From Bacillota bacterium (GTDB lineage Bacteria; Bacillota; Clostridia; Monoglobales; Firm-18): a stretch of 41,591 nt of DNA. Position 1 is the first letter of the stretch. Every line of letters starts with the position of its first letter. Location: positions 1 to 41,591 of the forward strand of contig JAKJBX010000015.1 of the NCBI GenBank assembly GCA_022706765.1. The letters are read 5' to 3'. This document shows positions 39,363 to 41,591 of the stretch, piece by piece. The translations under genes were made by a program, and so were the position numbers. Under the pieces are notes generated by a model. That model made no database searches. It was not told the origin of the DNA and was given only the letters and a program-made list of their open reading frames with translations.

Positions 39363-40551
39363 ATCCTCCAATCAGATAGTCCATCAATTCAAAACCGTGT
39401 GGTATGTATTCGCCGCCGGCGGCGTTCTTTTCGGAATAGGGCTTGCCGCTGCCGTTGTCGCCCGAGCGGTACAGGACAAACGGCACAGGATCGTGCGTAT
39501 GGGTGCCGAGCGAAAGCGGCGTGGGGTGGTCGGGCAGGATCAGCATCGAAAAGGCCTCCGCCTTTGCCGTCAGGGCTTCGTATATTGGACCGACGACTTT
39601 TTCGTCGATCAGCTCGATCGCCCGCACCTTATTTTCAAGCTCAAAGCGGTGTCCGCACTCGTCGGGCGCCTCGATGTGGACATAGACGAAGTCGTCCTGC
39701 GTCAGCGCGTCGACTGCCGCCCTTGCCTTGGCGTCGAAATCCGTATGGATGTTGCCCGTTGCGCCCTCGACGTCTATTGAGCGCATCCCCGCGCAGATAC
39801 CGATGCCCTTCACGAGGTCGACCGCCGAAATGACCGCGCCCTTTTTGCCGTATTTTTCGGCAAACGGGGTGAGCTGCGGCTTTTTGCCCTGTCCCCAGAT
39901 CCAGATGGTATTGGCGGGGTGCTTGCCCTGCGCAATCCTTTCTATATTGACGGGGTGATCCTTTAAGACGTCATGGCTTTGGCGCATCAGTTCCAGTATG
40001 ATCGGGCTGCCGGGCAGGTACTCCTGCACCACCCTGCCGGAAATATCGTGCGGCGGGGTCAGGCGGTACTCCGTGTCGCAGCCGTGCCACAGCATCAGGT
40101 GGCGGTAGGATATGCCGCCGTGAAAGCTCAAAAATGCGTTGCCAAGCGCTTCCTCAACCGCCTGTATCAGGATGTGCGCCTCGTCCGTCGAAATTTCGTC
40201 CGAGCTGTAATCCACCATCTTCTTTTGCGCGAAGTCCGTCTCGTCCGACAAGGTGACGAGGTTTGTGCGAAAGGCCGTGTCGCCGTCGCCGAGCGCAACC
40301 CCCATGCTGACCGCCTCTAAGGGGGAGCGTCCCGTGTAATATTTGTGGGGGTCATAGCCGAACACCGACAGGTTTGCGACGTCGCTGCCGGGCGGCAGGT
40401 CGTCGGGCACCGTCTTGACCAGCCCCATCCTCCCCCTTGCGGCAAGCATATCCATATACGGCTTTTTCGCCGCTTCAAGCGGCGTCCTTCCGTCCAGCGC
40501 CGTAATCGGATAGTCCGCCATGCCGTCGCCGAGTATGATGATATATTTCAA
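39361..40551 (-). CDS. apgM: Cofactor-independent phosphoglycerate mutase, archaeal (ApgM) type
   Basis: The 396-residue enzyme of the alkaline phosphatase superfamily interconverts 2- and 3-phosphoglycerate in glycolysis. Landmarks are the start IIILGDGMADYP, the metal/catalytic GSDVANLSVFGYDPHKYYTGRSPLEA (with catalytic Ser), HIEAPDECGHR, and LILPDHPTPLSLGTHTHDPVPFVLY with its metal-binding His and Asp residues. The start is TTG at 40551 with AGGAGTG upstream. The stop directly borders a repeat element; the AI-2E gene follows on the same strand, so the two may be co-transcribed. Confidence 0.94.
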   Translation of the reverse strand: MKYIIILGDGMADYPITALDGRTPLEAAKKPYMDMLAARGRMGLVKTVPDDLPPGSDVANLSVFGYDPHKYYTGRSPLEAVSMGVALGDGDTAFRTNLVTLSDETDFAQKKMVDYSSDEISTDEAHILIQAVEEALGNAFLSFHGGISYRHLMLWHGCDTEYRLTPPHDISGRVVQEYLPGSPIILELMRQSHDVLKDHPVNIERIAQGKHPANTIWIWGQGKKPQLTPFAEKYGKKGAVISAVDLVKGIGICAGMRSIDVEGATGNIHTDFDAKARAAVDALTQDDFVYVHIEAPDECGHRFELENKVRAIELIDEKVVGPIYEALTAKAEAFSMLILPDHPTPLSLGTHTHDPVPFVLYRSGDNGSGKPYSEKNAAGGEYIPHGFELMDYLIGG

Positions 40552-40673
40552 AACAGGTCACTCCTTAAATGCCAAAACATGTTTACCGCTTATATTTTAC
40601 CAAACTTGGCGCGCGGTTACAAGTCATTCTTGAAATATTGTAGGATTACAACAGAAATTTCCTGCCTGATAAC

Positions 40674-40777
40674 AAAACGCCTTCGGCGTTTTAGGTACGC
40701 CGACATGACCCTTTGCCAAGGAATCAATTAATTCTTTTTTATCAGGTAGAAAACGGAGGTTTCCTGCCTGATAAAAA
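40674..40777 (-). repeat. Two-hairpin dispersed element, copy 4
   Basis: Hairpin B (AAAACGCC-TTC-GGCGTTTT) is at 40674-40692, the core at 40708-40733, and hairpin A (TTTTTTATCAGG...CCTGATAAAAAA) at 40735-40777. A short direct repeat (TTTCCTGCCTGATAA) occurs at 40658 and 40760. The element ends five bases before the leader promoter of module B. Confidence 0.8.
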
Positions 40778-40781
40778 ACGC

Positions 40782-40810
40782 TTGCAAAATTTATCATACT
40801 ATGGTAAAAT
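40782..40810 (+). promoter_or_regulatory. Promoter of the module B leader
   Basis: TTGCAA (40782-40787) and TAAAAT (40805-40810) are 17 bases apart, with TG one base before the -10 box. Identical boxes and spacing occur in module A. Confidence 0.7.
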
Positions 40811-40835
40811 ATCCTTAACGGAAACACGGACAGGC

Positions 40836-40924
40836 TAAAAAAGCGGCAGGACAATGTGCTACGAACACATTGCCCCTGCAATACGGGTGACCCACCACCT
40901 ATACGCAACCGGATGACCGGCACC
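40836..40924 (-). ncRNA. Structured antisense RNA, module B
   Basis: Predicted 89-nt RNA, the second copy of the one at 13751-13839, with the same start (GCGGTGCCGG), middle stem and terminator (six T). The two copies differ at scattered places, mainly in loops or as pairing-neutral changes, while promoter boxes are identical. Confidence 0.7.
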
Positions 40925-40930
40925 GCATTT

Positions 40931-40959
40931 ATTATAACACATTCCTCCATGGTTTTCAA
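40931..40959 (-). promoter_or_regulatory. Promoter of the antisense RNA, module B
   Basis: On the minus strand TTGAAA (40959-40954) and TATAAT (40936-40931) are 17 bases apart, identical in boxes and spacing to module A. Confidence 0.82.
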
Positions 40960-41137
40960 GGGGGGGCGGGCAGGGAATTCGGCATTTCAGACAAACGCAA
41001 AGCGTGTAGGCAATTGCCGTAAGGGGCAAAACCTGCGCGCTTTTTTATGTTTGGAAGTGGTTTCGGTAAGCAGGGTGCGGCGTCCGAGTGCAACGGGCGC
41101 CAAGCCTTGATATTATCGGAAGCATGAGGTGGGAAAA

Positions 41138-41350
41138 ATGAAAACATTGCCGGGCTTATTCCCGAAGTCGGTCATTGTGGGGAGCAAAGGGAAATGCAGG
41201 TGCGTAAACTGCAAAAGTGTGATAAAAGCGGACGCCGCCTATCTGCTCTTTACGGGCGAGAGCCTGCACAGGCATTGCCTGACGGATTATCTGCAAAGGC
41301 TGGAGCTCTTAAAGGTCGTTGTGCGGCGCGGCGGGCGGATTAGGCTATAA
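41138..41350 (+). CDS. Small Cys-rich putative zinc protein, module B
   Basis: The 70-residue homolog of the protein at 13236-13445 has the same C-x-C-x2-CKSVI cluster (CRCVNCKSVI), YLLFTGESLH, H-x2-CLTDYLQ and a more basic tail (VVRRGGRIRL). GAGGTGGG lies 4 bases before the ATG at 41138; an in-frame GTG at 41129 overlaps that site. The conserved Cys and His residues suggest a small zinc site (inference). It lies downstream of the leader terminator of module B. Family not recognised; nucleic acid binding would suit the basic tail but is not shown. Confidence 0.75.
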   Translation: MKTLPGLFPKSVIVGSKGKCRCVNCKSVIKADAAYLLFTGESLHRHCLTDYLQRLELLKVVVRRGGRIRL

Positions 41351-41403
41351 ACGTTAAAGAGGCTGACGTATAACGACGATATATCTCTATAAAAATTTAG
41401 TTG

Positions 41404-41542
41404 GTCGGGGGACGATACCTGCCCCCCGACGTTAAAAAAGATTGTTTATACTACTTTATCTGCTCCCCCCAGTGTCACTTTTGTCGCGACAAAAGTAACC
41501 AAAAACGCTTAACTCCCCCCTGCCCCCTCAATATTGAGGGGG
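41404..41542. repeat. Run of strong palindromes at the window end
   Basis: After the Cys-rich gene, the remaining 240 bases hold no gene. They contain GTCGGGGG...CCCCCCGAC (41404-41430), a perfect 20-bp palindrome at 41477-41496 (ACTTTTGTCG/CGACAAAAGT), a perfect 20-bp palindrome at 41523-41542 (CCCCCTCAAT/ATTGAGGGGG) and GTCAGTC..GACTGAC near 41558-41578. Confidence 0.7.
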
Positions 41543-41591
41543 AGCTTCAAGCTCGCGTCAGTCACAAAGCGACTGACAACCGCTCGCGGTT

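Larger units (their letters stand above)
40817..41046 (+). ncRNA. Leader RNA of module B ending in an intrinsic terminator
   Basis: Predicted 230-nt transcript from the promoter at 40782-40810 to the T-run at 41041-41046. The 3' terminator stem (AAGCGTGTAGG/CCTGCGCGCTT, inner CAATTGCC/GGGGCAA) lies 92 bases before the start codon of the Cys-rich protein. Its 5' part is fully complementary to the minus-strand RNA at 40836-40924. Confidence 0.6.

Overview
The window looks like a chromosomal segment from an endospore-forming member of the Clostridia (Ruminococcaceae/Oscillospirales-like, moderate GC). Three things suggest this: a spore germinant-receptor locus (GerA, GerC and GerB type proteins plus CBO0543-like membrane proteins), a YtvI-like AI-2E membrane protein, and Firmicute-style gene control (a TPP riboswitch, strong GGAGG ribosome binding sites, TTGACA-N17-TATAAT promoters). 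No phage, plasmid, transposase or CRISPR genes were seen.

Layout. 1-500: AT-rich repeats, an initiator tRNA gene and a decayed second copy of it behind one promoter. 555-5010: a small hypothetical ORF, a secreted CE3-type esterase, an HD-domain protein with a tiny coupled gene, an SDR oxidoreductase and a 3-methyladenine glycosylase. 5159-10915: the germination locus, with the A and C subunits on the plus strand and the B subunit with a DUF116 protein on the minus strand. 11078-13228: two tandem paralogous FAD oxidoreductases. 13236-13893: module A, a small Cys-rich protein with an antisense RNA pair. 14058-18416: a TPP-riboswitch thiamin salvage operon (cytX, thiM, thiE-HAD fusion, thiD). 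18411-18776: palindromes and a structured RNA candidate. 18788-24386: housekeeping and envelope genes (DUF4330, methyltransferase, CDP-alcohol phosphatidyltransferase, uridine-kinase-like kinase, YbjQ, YdcF, YibE/F). 24390-29081: a nickel operon (nikMN-nikQ-nikO-larB-larC) that couples nickel import to nickel-pincer cofactor synthesis. 29078-33204: a DUF3842 protein, a TipAS-type MerR regulator, and feoA-feoB with a small Cys-rich Feo protein; feoB carries a frameshift. 33250-40551: a secreted YcdB/YcdC protein, a double class II aldolase-like protein, an OFA-family MFS transporter, an AI-2E family protein and an ApgM-type phosphoglycerate mutase. 40674-41591: module B, the second copy of the RNA/Cys-rich protein module, then palindromes.

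The most unusual content is non-coding. (1) Two inverted copies of a module hold a roughly 90-nt RNA with its own promoter and terminator, fully antisense to the 5' part of a roughly 230-nt leader. The leader has its own promoter and ends in a terminator upstream of a 69-70 aa Cys-rich protein gene. The layout resembles antisense-controlled transcription attenuation. (2) Five copies of a two-hairpin repeat share a conserved core with stems that vary in compensating ways; one copy is translated and fuses ThiE to a HAD phosphatase. (3) A roughly 175-bp multi-hairpin repeat fits exactly between genes in two different operons. (4) Several promoters overlap perfect dyads (nickel operon, feoA, yibE-like gene).

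Everything here rests on reading the sequence and recalling protein families. No database search or folding program was run.
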